Shown here: positions 38,543 to 51,501 of the stretch, one piece after another
How the letters are laid out: each line of letters opens with the position of its first letter
Numbering within the stretch: position 1 is the stretch's first letter
Source: Serratia symbiotica
GTDB lineage: Bacteria > Pseudomonadota > Gammaproteobacteria > Enterobacterales > Enterobacteriaceae
Length of the DNA stretch: 64,000 bases
Direction of reading: 5' to 3'
Assembly (NCBI GenBank): GCA_024160085.1
Contig: JAMDYG010000001.1
Coordinates: forward strand, 62,001 to 126,000
Program-made: the position numbers and the translations under genes
The notes under the pieces: model-generated
What the model was told of the DNA's origin: nothing
Database searches by the model: none
What the model saw: the letters and a program-made list of their open reading frames with translations, nothing else

Positions 38543-39563
38543 TGTTATCCACTTCACATGCCTCGCGCACAGCTTGCCACCGTATCCTGAAACGTGTTTC
38601 TGGTCTTGGCATCTGCCTGATGCTGCTATTACTATGCATTATGGCCAGCCTAATGATAGGCTCCAAACCTATTCCATTTAATGACATTTGGTTCAGCCTG
38701 CTGGGCTAGCTTACCAACACTGACAGCACCATTATCCTCAACACGCGTTTGCCGCGCATGCTGGTCGGCATAGCGTTAGGCGGTACCGGTGCCCTGATCC
38801 AAGCGTTGACACACAACCCGCTGGCCGACCACAGCGTACTCGGCATCAACGCCAGTGCCAGCTTCGACGTGGTGCTGAGCATTATGTTTTTTGGTGCTAC
38901 ATCAATCGAGAGTTATATGAGCTGGGCCTTTATAGGCGCGGCTATCACCACTTTATTGGCATACCTGGCACGCTAGCAGGTGGGCGCATCAACCCAGTAC
39001 TGCTAACGTTAGCCGGTGTAGCTATAGACGCGGTGCTAACAGGCATCACCACCGGCTTATCGCTGCTCGATCCGCAAAACTTTGACCAACTGCGTTTCTG
39101 GCAGGATAGCACGCTGGATATTCGCACTTTGGCTAGCCTGTCTATCACCGCGCCAGACATTTTTGCTCGGTGTCTTGCTGACGCTGGCTATCGTTCGCCC
39201 GCTAAACACTATCAGTATGGGGGAAGATCTCGCCATCGCGCTTGGCACACAGATAGTGCTAACCCAAACCATCAAACTATCGCCGGTATCGTCATCATGC
39301 TGCTGTGAGGTGCGGCAACCGCCACCATTGGCTCGATCGGTTTTGTCGGTCTGATGGTGTCGTATATTGCCCGCTGGTGGGTCGGCCCCGATCAGCGTTG
39401 GATATTGCTGCCCTATTCCATGCTGATGGCACCTGTTTTGCTGCTGTGCGCCAATATTATCGGCCGTCTGTTGGTGCCTGGCGAGCTGCGAGTTTTAATC
39501 GTCACCGCCTTTATCAGCGCTCCGGTATTGATCTGGCTGGTACGTCGTAAGAAAATGCTAGGG
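38543..39563 (+). pseudogene. fepD: ferric enterobactin ABC permease, broken
   Basis: FepD is one of two inner-membrane permeases of the importer. From ATG at 38543 the frame reads MLSTSHASRTACHRILKRVS, GLGICLMLLLLCIMASLMIG, stop after SLLG, then ILNTRLPRMLVGIALGGTGA, LIQALTHNPLADHSVLGINA and SASFDVVLSIMFFGATSIES. A frameshift near 38975 follows, then LLDPQNFDQLRFWQDSTLDI. The C-terminal part TIGSIGFVGLMVSYIARWWV, LLVPGELRVLIVTAFISAPV and LIWLVRRKK ends at about 39563. Several membrane helices survive on paper but in three frames. Confidence 0.85.
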
Positions 39564-39581
39564 GGTTGTGATGTCACGATA

Positions 39582-40604
39582 ATGCATCTGCTTATTGGTC
39601 ACCCGGACGGCCTCCTGAATTGGCGCTTGCCGCTGCGCGTGCTGGTGATTAATGTGTCGCTACTGGTACTCTGCCTGCTGTTAGCCATGGCTGCACTGTT
39701 CTACGGTGCGCTGTATCTTTCGTTTTAATAGCTATTTTCCGCACTCAGTAGCCAGGCACCGGAGAGCCTGATGATCGTAGTCACGCAATGGCACTTACCG
39801 AGCATCACTATGGCACTGCTACTAGGCGGCGCGCTCCGCATGAGCGGTGCCATCTTCCAATAGATTACCCGTAATCCACTCGGTAGCCCGGATGTGATCG
39901 GTTTCAACATGGGTGCTTACACCAGTGCGCTGATCACCATTATTCTGTTCAGCGTCGGTTATTACCACATCGCAATTGGTGCGCTGGCTAGAGGTCTCCT
40001 TTCCGCTATAGTGATTCTATCTGCTTGCCTGGCGACAAGGCATTGTCGGTTTCCGGCTGATTATTGTCGGCATTGCTATCATCACGGTGCTGGTTTCTAC
40101 AAACACCTGGCTGATCATCACCGCTTATGTGGAGAACGTGCCATGGATGCCGCCATATGGCAGGCCGTTTCTCTCAATGGCTTGACCTGGCAAAAATCGC
40201 AGCCAGCAATCGCGTATTTATCGGCCTGGCGTCCAGCGCCGAACTGCTGATGAACAAACGTCTACAACTGCTAGAAATAGGCGACGATGCAGCGCAGGAG
40301 CTGGGGGTAAATGCAGAAAGCAGCCGAATGTGGCTGATGCTATTCGGCGTGACCCTGACTGCTGCCGCCGCCGGGCCAATTTCGTTTATCGCCCTGGCTG
40401 CTATACAGATCGCACGCCTCCTGACTGGCCTGTCTTCAGTCACTTTGACCTAGTCGGCGCGGGTAGGGGCAGCGTTGCTACTAGGAGTTGACACAATTTC
40501 ACAGCCGCTTTTCGCGCCAATCCAGTTGCCGGTTTGGCATAGTGACTGTCAGCATCGGCAGCCTGTATTTGATTTGGCTGTTAATCAGTGAATCCCGCAG
40601 ATAA
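39582..40604 (+). pseudogene. fepG: ferric enterobactin ABC permease, broken
   Basis: The second permease starts at ATG 39582: MHLLIGHPDGLLNWRLPLRV, LVINVSLLVLCLLLAMAALF, then two adjacent stops at 39726-39731. QWHLPSITMALLLGGALRMS, GAIFQ, stop, ITRNPLGSPDVIGFNMGAYT, SALITIILFSVGYYHIAIGA follows. After frameshifts near 40025 the reading is RLQLLEIGDDAAQELGVNAE, AAAAGPISFIALAAIQIARL and the end GSLYLIWLLISESRR at 40604. The family motif RNPLGSPDV.GFN.GA is clear. fepC follows at once. Confidence 0.85.
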
Positions 40605-40606
40605 TA

Positions 40607-41037
40607 ATGAAGAGTAAAAATACTATGAACCACCGCCTGCGCGCCTCGCATCTGACACTAGGCTACGACCATAAAATCATCGCCGATGACCTGAGCGTGG
40701 AGATACTTGATGGTGCTTTCACGGTAATTGTCGGGTCGAATGCCTGCGGCAAATCTAAGCTACTGCGCGCACTGTGTCTCCTGCTGAAACCCAGCGCTGG
40801 CGAGGTATTCCTTGATGGCAAAAGCATCAGCCGTTTTGCCACCAAAGCTCTGGCATGCGAGCTGGGCCTACTGCTGCAAACCTCAATTATGCCGGACAAT
40901 ATTACCCCGTGGCGGCGTTGGTTTCCTGTAGGCGTTACCCACACCAAAGCCTGTTGAAGCAGGGGCCCAAACTAGCTACACCCCGGTGGATATTTAAATT
41001 ATCTGTGCCGTCAGTGAGTCGCTGTCCGTACAACTGA
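40607..41037 (+). pseudogene. fepC: ferric enterobactin ABC ATPase, truncated
   Basis: FepC is the ATPase of the importer. The start MKSKNTMNHRLRASHLTLGY, DHKIIADDLSVEILDGAFTV is followed by the Walker A motif as VGSNACGKSKLL (normally GPNGCGKSTLL). Then LCLLLKPSAGEVFLDGKSIS and LGLLLQTSIMPDNIT follow. A frameshift near 40910 leads to VAALVSCRRYPHQSLLKQG and the gene collapses. Walker B, signature and switch motifs are absent. Bases 41038-41345 contain decayed coding-like sequence (for example RAAFSNLLQQILSQPPVDCE) that I cannot assign. Confidence 0.83.
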
Positions 41038-41345
41038 CAGGAATGGTCACTTCCACCGCCCCTTGCATCTCTATCGCTGTGCATAAATCTTCAGGTGCTA
41101 CGCTACGACGACTTTACTGCCAAGCGGCACTGGGTAGCTCTTTTCTGCCATATGGTTGGATATTGAGTAGTCAGCTACAGCAGGTGCTTGAAAAGCCAAG
41201 CGATGAACAGCAGAGTATCTATCTACTGTGCTGGTGGCGAAAGTGTCCGCTCAACGGGCAGCCTTCAGCAATCTACTGCAACAAATCCTCAGTCAGCCTC
41301 CAGTTGACTGTGAAGCAGTAGGGCTTTACCACAACTCTGGGTGTG

Positions 41346-43406
<2,061 letters not shown>

Positions 43407-43420
43407 TCATCATCAAAGAT

Positions 43421-43445
43421 AAAAAACCCCTGTCAAAGCGGGGGC
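43421..43445 (-). terminator. terminator after zipA
   Basis: On the minus strand CCCCGCTTTGACAGGGG followed by TTTTTT forms a compact hairpin with a U tract between zipA and ligA. Confidence 0.75.
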
Positions 43446-43483
43446 TAGGTTAATTATGGAGATCCAGTGTGCCTGGCAACGGG

Positions 43484-44416
43484 TCAGGCATTGTTTTCCA
43501 GCATAGCACGGAGGCGCGCTTTATAGGTTTCCAGCTTTTGCGGTGTCATCATGCGGCGTTCGTTATCAAGTACTACGCCCCCAACATCATCAGCAATACG
43601 CTGTGCAGACTGCAACATCAGCTTAAAGTTCTGATCGGCATCGCCGTAAGAGGGCACCATCATGAACAATGATACACCCGGCGTAATAAAATCAGACATC
43701 ACACCAGGCTCAAAAAAACCAGGTTTAACCATGTTCGCCAAGCTGAACAGTACCGAACCGCTGCCAGCCGGGCTAATATGGCGATGGAAAATACCCATTT
43801 CACCAAACTGAAAGCCCGCTTGTAGCACGCTCTGTAGTAAGACTTCGCCGCCGATCATTCCCCCTTGATGAGCCGCCACATGCAATACCAGTACGGTTTC
43901 TTTTGGCTTTACCGCGATCGGCTCGGCGGGAAGCGACTGCGGTTTCGCTTCCGGCCGGTGCTGATGCACAGATGTGTCGTGCATTACGGGCACCGCTTCA
44001 AGCTCTGCTGCTGGCGGTAGATCATCGAGGCAAGGTTTACGACGCAGCGCAGGTTGCGGTTCGCCGCCTTGATCCTGTTGCATGCTGCCATATCGTGAGA
44101 TATCACCCGAGGCTAGAGCTTGATAGGCAACCGATTGATCAGGCTTAGGCGTAACCACAGGCTCTTTTTTCGCGGCACCAAAATGCCCCAACAATGCTTT
44201 ATCCTGCGGGTGAGCAGTGCATATACCCCCCCTCCCCCCGCCTTCATCGAGATCGTTGCTCAAAGTTTGTTTCCGTTCCTTATTAGAACGTTTAGCTGGA
44301 CGATCGCGGAAAAGCAATGAGCGTTCCTTGCAGCTGGTCCATAGACTGTGCAATAACAACGCTATTATAGCGATCGTACCAACAACGATTAATATTAGAC
44401 GCAAATCTTGCATCAT
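43484..44416 (-). CDS. zipA: cell division protein ZipA
   Basis: ZipA anchors the FtsZ ring to the inner membrane. The ATG at 44416 is chosen because [20 protein letters not shown], the membrane anchor, is the known N-terminus; the 24 residues upstream are not family-like. The charged/Pro-Gln linker covers residues 25-170. The FtsZ-binding domain starts near residue 170 ([60 protein letters not shown]) and is intact. The 310-residue length is near that of E. coli (328). A G-rich tract within the linker (bases 44225-44241) has changed the local residues to GGGRGG without closing the frame. Confidence 0.95.
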   Translation of the reverse strand: MMQDLRLILIVVGTIAIIALLLHSLWTSCKERSLLFRDRPAKRSNKERKQTLSNDLDEGGGRGGICTAHPQDKALLGHFGAAKKEPVVTPKPDQSVAYQALASGDISRYGSMQQDQGGEPQPALRRKPCLDDLPPAAELEAVPVMHDTSVHQHRPEAKPQSLPAEPIAVKPKETVLVLHVAAHQGGMIGGEVLLQSVLQAGFQFGEMGIFHRHISPAGSGSVLFSLANMVKPGFFEPGVMSDFITPGVSLFMMVPSYGDADQNFKLMLQSAQRIADDVGGVVLDNERRMMTPQKLETYKARLRAMLENNA

Positions 44417-44634
44417 TGCTATCTCTGTTGTTCCAATAGATTGCCACGGCGGCAAACATTCACTTATTAACTTTATTTGCCCACACACACAAGCGCAAGC
44501 CTGTGCTGAATTTTATGCTAATAAAGATGAATACACTGCTTTTTTGCTGTTTTTTACGCCAACCACAGCCTAGCCAGTAGAAAATCATCCTGATATGATA
44601 CTGTTGCCTGTTCAGATGATGAGATAACTTAAGA

Positions 44635-45402
44635 TATGCCTTATAACCCTTTTCCTGCAAAATCTACCAACAGCATTCACTATTTTGCCGAAGGCTGGTG
44701 TCTAGTTTCACGACCATAAATCAAATGCTATGTCTTCCTGCCGTTGCTGGTCAATATGCTGCTGATGTGATCCACCTTTTGGTGGCTATTCAGCCAACTC
44801 GGCGACTGTGGCTCCCGGCAATGCTGAGCCATATTCCTCACTTGTTGCAGTGGCTAAGCTATCTACTGTGGCTGCTGGTGGTCATTTCGGTGCTGCTGGT
44901 GTTCGGCTACCTGTTTAGTACCATAACCAACCTGATCTCCGCGCCGTTCTGCGTTCTACTAGCAGAATAACTGGAAGGATACCTAACCGGTAAACCGCTA
45001 GTAGACACTGGTATCTTCAGCATCGTGAAGGATCTACCGCGCATCATGGCACGCGAATGGCGCAAACTGGCCCCTATTACCTGCCACGCGCCCTGCCGCT
45101 TTTAGCGCTCTATTTCATCCCCTGTCTAGGCCAAACGATAGCGCTAATACTGTGGTTTTTGTTCAGATCCTGGATGCTAGCAATTCAATATTGCGACTAT
45201 TCGTTCGATAACCACAAGGTCAGCTTTGCCGATATGCGCCCGTGAGTTGCGTCAGTATAAAGCCAATAACGTGCAGTTCAGTACGCTAGTCAACCTGTTA
45301 ACCATCATCCCAATCATCAACCTGGTGATCTTGCCAGTGGCAGTTTGCGGGGCTACTGCGATGTGGGTGGATCGTTATCGCGAGCAATTCGTCCGTTCCT
45401 GA
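44635..45402 (+). pseudogene. cysZ: sulfate transporter CysZ, broken
   Basis: CysZ imports sulfate for cysteine synthesis. From ATG at 44635 the text reads [15 protein letters not shown], stop, then [62 protein letters not shown], stop, [58 protein letters not shown] and the end [18 protein letters not shown]. All parts are present and colinear, with about five frame changes or stops. It lies in the conserved zipA-cysZ-cysK order. Confidence 0.9.
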
Positions 45403-45566
45403 GCCAATGACTTTAGTAAGATGTGCACTTTATTTCGCCCTTATCATTGTGCTTAAAACTTATTTCTTAAAACATATAGATGTACTAATTCTTTACTTCC
45501 CTTCTGGTGTTGTTAGCGTATATTTCAGATATTCCTTATATTTTCATAGAGTTAAAGAACAAACTT

Positions 45567-46504
45567 ATGAGCAAAATATATGAAGACAACTCTTTAACCA
45601 TCGGACATACACAGCTGGTTTGTTTGAACCATATCGGCAACGGGCGTATTTTAGCCAAGATTGAATCACGCAACCCAAGCTTTCAGTGTCAAATGCCGTA
45701 TTGGTGCCAATATGATTTGGGACGCTGAGCAACACGATATCCTGACCACTGGCAAAGAATTGTTAGAGCCAACCAGCGGCAACACCGGCATCGCACTAGC
45801 CTTTGTTGCTGCGGCACGCGGCTATAAGCTGACACTAACCATGCCGGAAACCATGAGCATTGAGCGCCGCAAGCTACTCAAAGCACTGGGAGCTAACCTG
45901 GTGTTAACCGAAGACACAAAAGGCATGAAAGGTGCCATCACCAAAGCGAAATAAATCGTTTCAGCAACACGTCTAAAACCCTGCGATCCATGAGAAAACT
46001 ACTGGCCTGGAAATCTGGGAAGATACCGCTGGTATGGTAGATGTATTTATCTCCGGCTTAGACACTGGCGGTACCTTGACCGGTGTCAGTTGCTATATCA
46101 AGCACACAAAAGACCCTGGATCTGGTGTAAGCCTGGTTTCAGCTCCTCGCCAGCTAGCGCCTGGCTGATCACCGGAGAGTAGCTTGGCTCCTCCGCTACC
46201 GTGGTAATTGACTTGCCTTTGTGCAGGCTTTATTCCAGACAACCTGGATCTGGCTCTGGTGGATCGTGTCGAGCAAATCAGTAATGATGAGGCCATCAAT
46301 ATGGCGCACCGCCTGATGAACGAAGAAAATATTCTGGCAGGGATTTATTCCGGTGCGGCAGTGGTAGCTGCGGTAAAACTAGCCGAAGAAACCAACTTAG
46401 CCGATAAAACCATCGTGGTTATCCTGCCGTCTTCCGGCGAGCGCTATCTCCTCAGCACCGCTTTGTTCGCTGGTTTATTCACCAAACAAGAATTGCAGCA
46501 ATGA
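45567..46504 (+). pseudogene. cysK: cysteine synthase A, broken
   Basis: CysK makes cysteine from O-acetylserine and sulfide with PLP. ATG at 45567 reads [39 protein letters not shown]. The frame then shifts near 45685, and [20 protein letters not shown] with the PLP lysine follows, then [20 protein letters not shown] and [21 protein letters not shown] stop at 45952 and further shifts up to 46215 follow. The last frame gives [55 protein letters not shown]. Recent decay: the text is almost complete. Confidence 0.92.
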
Positions 46505-46521
46505 GGCTTACAAAGCACAAA

Positions 46522-46550
46522 AAGTTAAAAAAAGCGCCTTTCAAGGTGCT
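46522..46550 (+). terminator. terminator after cysK
   Basis: AAAAAAAGCGCCTT pairs with AAGGTGCTTTTTT around a TC loop, giving a hairpin with a U run, 18 bases past the cysK stop. The following 350 bases up to ptsH carry the pts promoter region; no gene is seen. Confidence 0.8.
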
Positions 46551-46897
46551 TTTTTGTGGGCTGGATCAAATTTTATAGCAGTCAAAGATTGATTTTGTGT
46601 GCTGGCTTTAGTATTTAACGGTGCATTATTTCGATGTGCAAAATTAATCGCCCTTTTTTGGCTTAGGGCCGAATCGTTTTATTTGTTTGTCGCCGAGGCG
46701 CACTAGAACAGGCATAATAGGGATTGGTTGAAACGACGTCAAAAATCAAATTTTCTGGTTTACAGTGCCTAACGTGTCGTTTTCTGTGGCATCAACATTT
46801 GCTGTAGTCAGTCGCTAAAACCAGAGAAACTAAACTCATGCTCGTGGGCTAGATTTAGTACCACAACAATTACTTCTAATAAGTTGGGGAAATATCA

Positions 46898-47155
46898 ATG
46901 TTTCAGCAAGAAATTACTATTACTGCTCCGAATGGTCTGCACACCCGACCTGCCGCTCAGTTCGTAAAAGAGGCCAAAGGCTTCACCTCTGACATCACTG
47001 TGACTTCTAACGGTAAAAGCGCCAGCGCCAAAAGCCTGTTTAAACTGCAAACTCTAGGCCTGACTCAAGGTACCATAGTGACCATCGAAGCTACTGGTGA
47101 AGATGAGCAGAAAGCCGTTGAGCACTTGGTAAAACTAATGGCAGAGCTTGAGTAA
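46898..47155 (+). CDS. ptsH: phosphocarrier protein HPr
   Basis: HPr carries phosphate from enzyme I to the sugar-specific PTS enzymes. The 85-residue length equals the E. coli protein. The active-site His15 is in [18 protein letters not shown]. Ser46 lies in [13 protein letters not shown]. It starts the ptsH-ptsI-crr operon, with 47 bases to ptsI. It is intact although cysK directly upstream is broken. Confidence 0.97.
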   Translation: MFQQEITITAPNGLHTRPAAQFVKEAKGFTSDITVTSNGKSASAKSLFKLQTLGLTQGTIVTIEATGEDEQKAVEHLVKLMAELE

Positions 47156-47202
47156 TTGGCCCATCTTTGTTACTTAACACCAGTCAAGAGTAAGGTAGGG
47201 TT

Positions 47203-48930
47203 ATGATTTCAGGCATTTTAGTATCAACAGGTATCGCTTTTGGTAAGGCTCTCCTACTGAAAGAAGATGAAATTGTCATCAACCGAAAGAAAATCTCTAC
47301 AGATCATGTAGAGCGGGAAATCTCACGTTTTCTTTCTGGCCGCGCCAAAGCATCTGAACAGTTGGCAGCGATCAAGGCCAAAGCAGGCGAAACCTTCGGC
47401 AAAGAGAAAGAAGCAATCTTCGAAGGCCACATCATGTTGCTGGAAGATGAAGAGCTTGAGCAGGAAATCATAGCCCTAATCAAAGATGAACATGTCACTG
47501 CCGATGCAGCGGTCTACACTGCGATCGAAAGCCAATCGCATGCATTGGAAGAGTTGGACGACGAATATCTGAAAGAGCGTGCAGCCGATGTGCGCGACAT
47601 CGGCAAGCGCCTGCTGCGCAACATGCTCGGCATGCCAATCGTCGATCTGAGTACTATTCAAGACGAAGTGATCCTAGTGGCTACCGATTTGACCCCGTCT
47701 GAAACAGCACAGTTAAACCTGAAAAAAGTGTTAGGCTTCATCACTGATCTAGGTGGCCGCACTTCGCATACCTCCATCATGGCTCGCTCTCTAGAGCTGC
47801 CAGCCATTGTGGGCACCAGCGATGTGACTAAGCAGGTGAAAACCAGTGATTACCTGATCCTGGATGCAATTAACAACAAGATTTACGTTAACCCCACTGC
47901 TGAAGTTATCGATCAGTTAAAAACCACCCAAAGTCAGTACATCTCTGAGAAAAACGATCTAGCTAAGCTGAAAGATCTACCCGCGATTACGCTAGATGGC
48001 CATCAGGTTGAAGTTTGCGCCAATATCGGCACCGTACGCGATGTTGCTAGTGCCGAGCGCAATGGCGCTGAAGGCATCGGCCTGTATCGTACAGAATTCC
48101 TGTTTATGGAGCGTGATTCGCTACCGACTGAAGACGAACAGTTCCAGGCTTACAAAGCCGTTGCGGAAGCCATGGGTTCGCAGGCAGTGATCATCCGTAC
48201 AATGGACATCGGCGGCGACAAAGACCTGCCGTACATGAACCTGCCGAAGGAAGAGAACCCGTTCCTTGGCTGGCGCGCCATCCGCATCGCGATGGATCGT
48301 AGAGAGATCTTGCACGCCCAGCTACGCGCCATCCTGCGCGCTTCAGTATTCGGTAAATTGCGCATCATGTTCCCGATGATTATTTCCGTGGAAGAAGTGC
48401 GCGATCTAAAAGACGAAATCGACAAATTGAAAGCACAATTACGCGAAGAAAGTGAAGCGTTCGATGAAGCCATCGAAGTGGGTGTGATGGTAGAGACACC
48501 AGCTGTGGTGTCAATTGCCCACCATTTGGCAAAAGAGGTTGATTTCTTTAGTATTGGAACAAATGACCTCACCCAATATACTCTGGCAGTCGATCGCGGC
48601 AATGAGATGATTTCTCATCTTTATAATCCGTTATCCCCGTCGGTGCTTGGCTTGATCAAACAAGTTATTGATGCATCGCACGCAGAGGGTAAATGGACTG
48701 GCATGTGCGGTGAACTGGCTGGCGATGAACGTGCTACACTACTGTTATTAGGCATGGGGCTGGATGAGTTCAGTATGAGTGCGATCTCAATCCCACGCAT
48801 CAAGAAAATCATTCGGAATACCAATTTTACAGATGTGCAAGCGTTGGCAGCGCAGGTCTTGGCACAGCCAACAGCGCAAGACCTAATGAACTGCGTGAAT
48901 ATATTCATCGAAGAAAAGACGCTCTGCTGA
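47203..48930 (+). CDS. ptsI: PTS enzyme I (phosphoenolpyruvate-protein phosphotransferase)
   Basis: Enzyme I takes phosphate from PEP and passes it to HPr. The 575 residues match the E. coli length. The start [18 protein letters not shown] is the family N-terminus. The active-site His near residue 189 is in [20 protein letters not shown]. The PEP-binding barrel contains [27 protein letters not shown], the motif [12 protein letters not shown]-like and the catalytic Cys in [14 protein letters not shown] near residue 502. No disruption is seen. Confidence 0.97.
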   Translation: MISGILVSTGIAFGKALLLKEDEIVINRKKISTDHVEREISRFLSGRAKASEQLAAIKAKAGETFGKEKEAIFEGHIMLLEDEELEQEIIALIKDEHVTADAAVYTAIESQSHALEELDDEYLKERAADVRDIGKRLLRNMLGMPIVDLSTIQDEVILVATDLTPSETAQLNLKKVLGFITDLGGRTSHTSIMARSLELPAIVGTSDVTKQVKTSDYLILDAINNKIYVNPTAEVIDQLKTTQSQYISEKNDLAKLKDLPAITLDGHQVEVCANIGTVRDVASAERNGAEGIGLYRTEFLFMERDSLPTEDEQFQAYKAVAEAMGSQAVIIRTMDIGGDKDLPYMNLPKEENPFLGWRAIRIAMDRREILHAQLRAILRASVFGKLRIMFPMIISVEEVRDLKDEIDKLKAQLREESEAFDEAIEVGVMVETPAVVSIAHHLAKEVDFFSIGTNDLTQYTLAVDRGNEMISHLYNPLSPSVLGLIKQVIDASHAEGKWTGMCGELAGDERATLLLLGMGLDEFSMSAISIPRIKKIIRNTNFTDVQALAAQVLAQPTAQDLMNCVNIFIEEKTLC

Positions 48931-48987
48931 ACTTCCACAGTACTGGAACGTGGGAGCACGGCCCAATTTAATGCTTAGGAGAATATC

Positions 48988-49497
48988 ATGGGGTTGTTCG
49001 ATAAACTGAAATCACTGGTTTCTGATGATAAGAAAGATACAAGTACTATCGAGATCATCGCCCCCCTTTCTGGCGAAATCATCAATATTGAGGATGTGCC
49101 AGATGTCGTGTTCGCTGAAAAGATCGTTGGTGATGGTATTGCCATCAAACCTTCCGGCGATAAAATAGTTGCCCCTGTTGATGGCACTATCGGTAAAATT
49201 TTCGAGACCAACCATGCTTTCTCTATCGAATCCGACAACGGTATTGAGCTGTTCGTACATTTCGCTATAGATACCGTTGAGTTGAAAGGCGAAGGCTTTA
49301 AGCATATTGCTGAAGAAGGCCAGCATGTCAAAAAAGGTGATGTTATCATCGAGCTCAACCTGCCATTACTGGAAGAGAAAGCCAAGTCAATCTTGACTCC
49401 AATTGTCATCTCCAACATGAATGAAATCAAAGAGCTGATCAAACTTTCTGGCAATGTTATTGCCGGCGAAACCCCGATCATCCGTATCATAAAGTAA
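48988..49497 (+). CDS. crr: PTS glucose-specific EIIA component
   Basis: EIIA-Glc receives phosphate from HPr and serves glucose and related transporters; in enterobacteria it also regulates adenylate cyclase and inducer exclusion. The 169-residue protein is complete: [40 protein letters not shown], His75 in [12 protein letters not shown] and His90 in [19 protein letters not shown]. The end is the conserved [11 protein letters not shown] strong terminator follows. Confidence 0.97.
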   Translation: MGLFDKLKSLVSDDKKDTSTIEIIAPLSGEIINIEDVPDVVFAEKIVGDGIAIKPSGDKIVAPVDGTIGKIFETNHAFSIESDNGIELFVHFAIDTVELKGEGFKHIAEEGQHVKKGDVIIELNLPLLEEKAKSILTPIVISNMNEIKELIKLSGNVIAGETPIIRIIK

Positions 49498-49507
49498 TTG
49501 TCAATCA

Positions 49508-49546
49508 GCATAAAAAACGGCGTTTTTAAGCGCCGTTTTTTATGCC
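49508..49546 (+). terminator. terminator of the pts operon
   Basis: GCATAAAAAACGGCG pairs with CGCCGTTTTTTATGC around a short loop. It is symmetrical and could also stop transcription from the cysM side. Confidence 0.85.
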
Positions 49547-49627
49547 TGCACAATGTAGGGGATATTAACCAATGCCCTTGCCGATGATTATCAGTTCTTC
49601 AGTTAAGCTACAGACCACATGCTGCGC

Positions 49628-50535
49628 TCAGTTGAACACCCTAGTGGAGATATAGCGATCGCCACGATCACAGATAATCGCCACAACTAAGCTACCAGGG
49701 TTGTCCGCAGCAATACGCAATACGCCGGCCACCGCGCCGCCAGAACTAACACCACAAAAGATACCTTCCAGTTGCGCCAGCTGGCGCATCTTTTGCTCGG
49801 CATCACATTATTCAATATTTAACACTTAATCCACCAGGTCTGATCGAAAGATGCACGGTCGGTAGGCCGTTGTCCAGCGGCGAATACCGGGAATGTTACT
49901 GCCCTGTGCTGGCTGTAAGCCGATAATCTGCACCTGCGGATCTTGGCTTTTCAAGTAACCGCCCACGCCGGTAACTGTGCCGGTAGTACCCATGCTGGAA
50001 ACAAAATGCGTTATACGGCCTGCGGTCTGATACCAAGTTTCCGGGCCGGAGATGGAAAAATGGGCATATGGGTTTGTCCGGGTTATTGAATTGATCCAAG
50101 ACTTTTCCTTGCCCCTGCTGCTGCATTTCCAATGCCAGATCGCGCGCGCCCTCCCATGCCTTTCTCGCAACTAACTATAATCAGTTCGGCACCGTAAGCG
50201 CACACCGCTACCTGACGCTTCAGGCCTATGTTCTCCGGCATCAGGAGCTTTAGCCGATAGCCTTTTAGTGTAGCGATCATCGCCAACGTAATACCGGTGT
50301 TGCCACTGGTGGCCTAGATGATCAGTACATCACCAGGTTTGATCGCGTAGCGCAGTTCCGCCTGCTGGATCATCGCCAGCGCAGCGCGATCCTTCACCGA
50401 ACCTGACGGGTTATTGCCTTCCAGTTTGACCCATACTTCACACTGCCGGCTGCGGCGGCCAGCCGTTACAGTTTTACCAGAGGGGTATTCCCGATACATT
50501 GTTCCAGCGTTGTCACAATCTTGTCCGTAAGCGTA
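49628..50535 (-). pseudogene. cysM: cysteine synthase B, broken
   Basis: CysM makes cysteine (also from thiosulfate). Minus-strand text is almost complete but in many frames: [34 protein letters not shown] (PLP lysine), IKPGDVLII, stop, ATSGNTGITLAMIATLKGYR, LKLLMPENIGLKRQ, VLDQFNNPDKP, AGRITHFVSSMGTTGTVTGV, IGLQPAQGSNIPGIRRW and the end region near 49628. Six or more disruptions are present. The 5' end abuts the IS66-type remnant at about 50540. With cysK and cysZ also broken, this locus cannot make cysteine. Confidence 0.9.
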
Positions 50536-50539
50536 AATT

Positions 50540-51310
50540 CTGGCATTCTGAACCACGGAAAAATTACACAAATGACTTTAAACTTCGCATGGTCAATAAC
50601 CGTAACATTGGTTCATCAGACACACCGGAAGCCTGGTTTGCCTACTCGCCGGACCGGCAGGGAAAACATCCGCAACAACATCTTCGCCAATATAGTGGCG
50701 TGTTGCCGGCTGATGCGTGCGGCGGTTATGACCGGTTGTTCAGTGCAGAACGTGAGGACGGTGCACTAATCGAGGCTGCATGCTGGGCGCACGCCAGTAG
50801 AAAATCTATGATGTGTGTACATCAGTACCCAGGATGCCACGGCCGAGGAAGCCCTGAAACGCATCGGTCAACTCTACGTTATAGAGGAAGAAATACGCGC
50901 GGCAGGACTGAAGCAAAAAGGCAGTCAGAGACAGGGCCTAGCTAAACCGTTACTCGACTCACTCCATGAGTGGATAGCGGATAAAAGCACGACGCTGTCG
51001 AAAAAATCCCAGTTGGGTAAAGCATTAGCGTATACGTTGAACCAATGGGATGCGTTGTGTTATTACGCCGATGATGGGCTGGCGGAACCTGACAATAACG
51101 CAGTGGAACAGGCGTTGAGGGCCGTCTGTCTGGGGAAAAATTATATCTTCTTCGGCAGTGACCATGATGGTGAGCGCGGCGCACTGCTGTACGGCCTGAT
51201 CAGTACGTGCAAACTCAACGGAATCGACCCGCAGGCTTATCTGCGTCATATCCTGAATGTATTGCCGGAGTGGCCCTGTAATAAAGTGTCCTAACTTATG
51301 CTCTCGAAAG
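50540..51310 (+). mobile_element. IS66-family remnant (fused ends of the element)
   Basis: A short N-terminal-like piece [14 protein letters not shown] at 50570-50610 is joined to the C-terminal half of an IS66 TnpC transposase. The latter reads WFAYSPDRQGKHPQQHLRQY, ADACGGYDRLFSAER, IEAACWAHASR, then after a frameshift EEALKRIGQLYVIEEEIRAA, STTLSKKSQLGKALAYTLNQ, DDGLAEPDNNAVEQALRAVC, FFGSDHDGERGALLYGLIST and YLRHILNVLPEWP, ending at 51294. The middle of the element is deleted. It separates cysM from nuoM, which are far apart in relatives. Confidence 0.83.
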
Positions 51311-51354
51311 TGGATCTCACTTCTCATTAACCGTCAATACGACATTGCCTTTAC

Positions 51355-51495
51355 TTTACACTTACGTTAGTGGTATTACTGGTTCTACTGGGAGTTTACC
51401 CGCAGCTGATTCTTGATACCTCTGCGGTTGCCATGAGCAACGTGCAACATTGGTTTGCTTCGTCAGTTTCAGCAATTTCAACCACAAGGCCGTAA
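51355..51495 (+). pseudogene. nuoM: nuoM C-terminal remnant
   Basis: About 47 codons read [45 protein letters not shown] and end at 51495. This matches the last membrane helix and tail of NADH dehydrogenase subunit M. The preceding 460 or so codons are missing, cut off at the IS66-type remnant. nuoN follows 6 bases later in its normal order. Confidence 0.75.
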
Positions 51496-51501
51496 TTCGC
51501 C

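Noticed and set aside
48150-48602. 150-codon minus-strand ORF within ptsI
   Set aside because: Antisense shadow of the strongly conserved ptsI gene.
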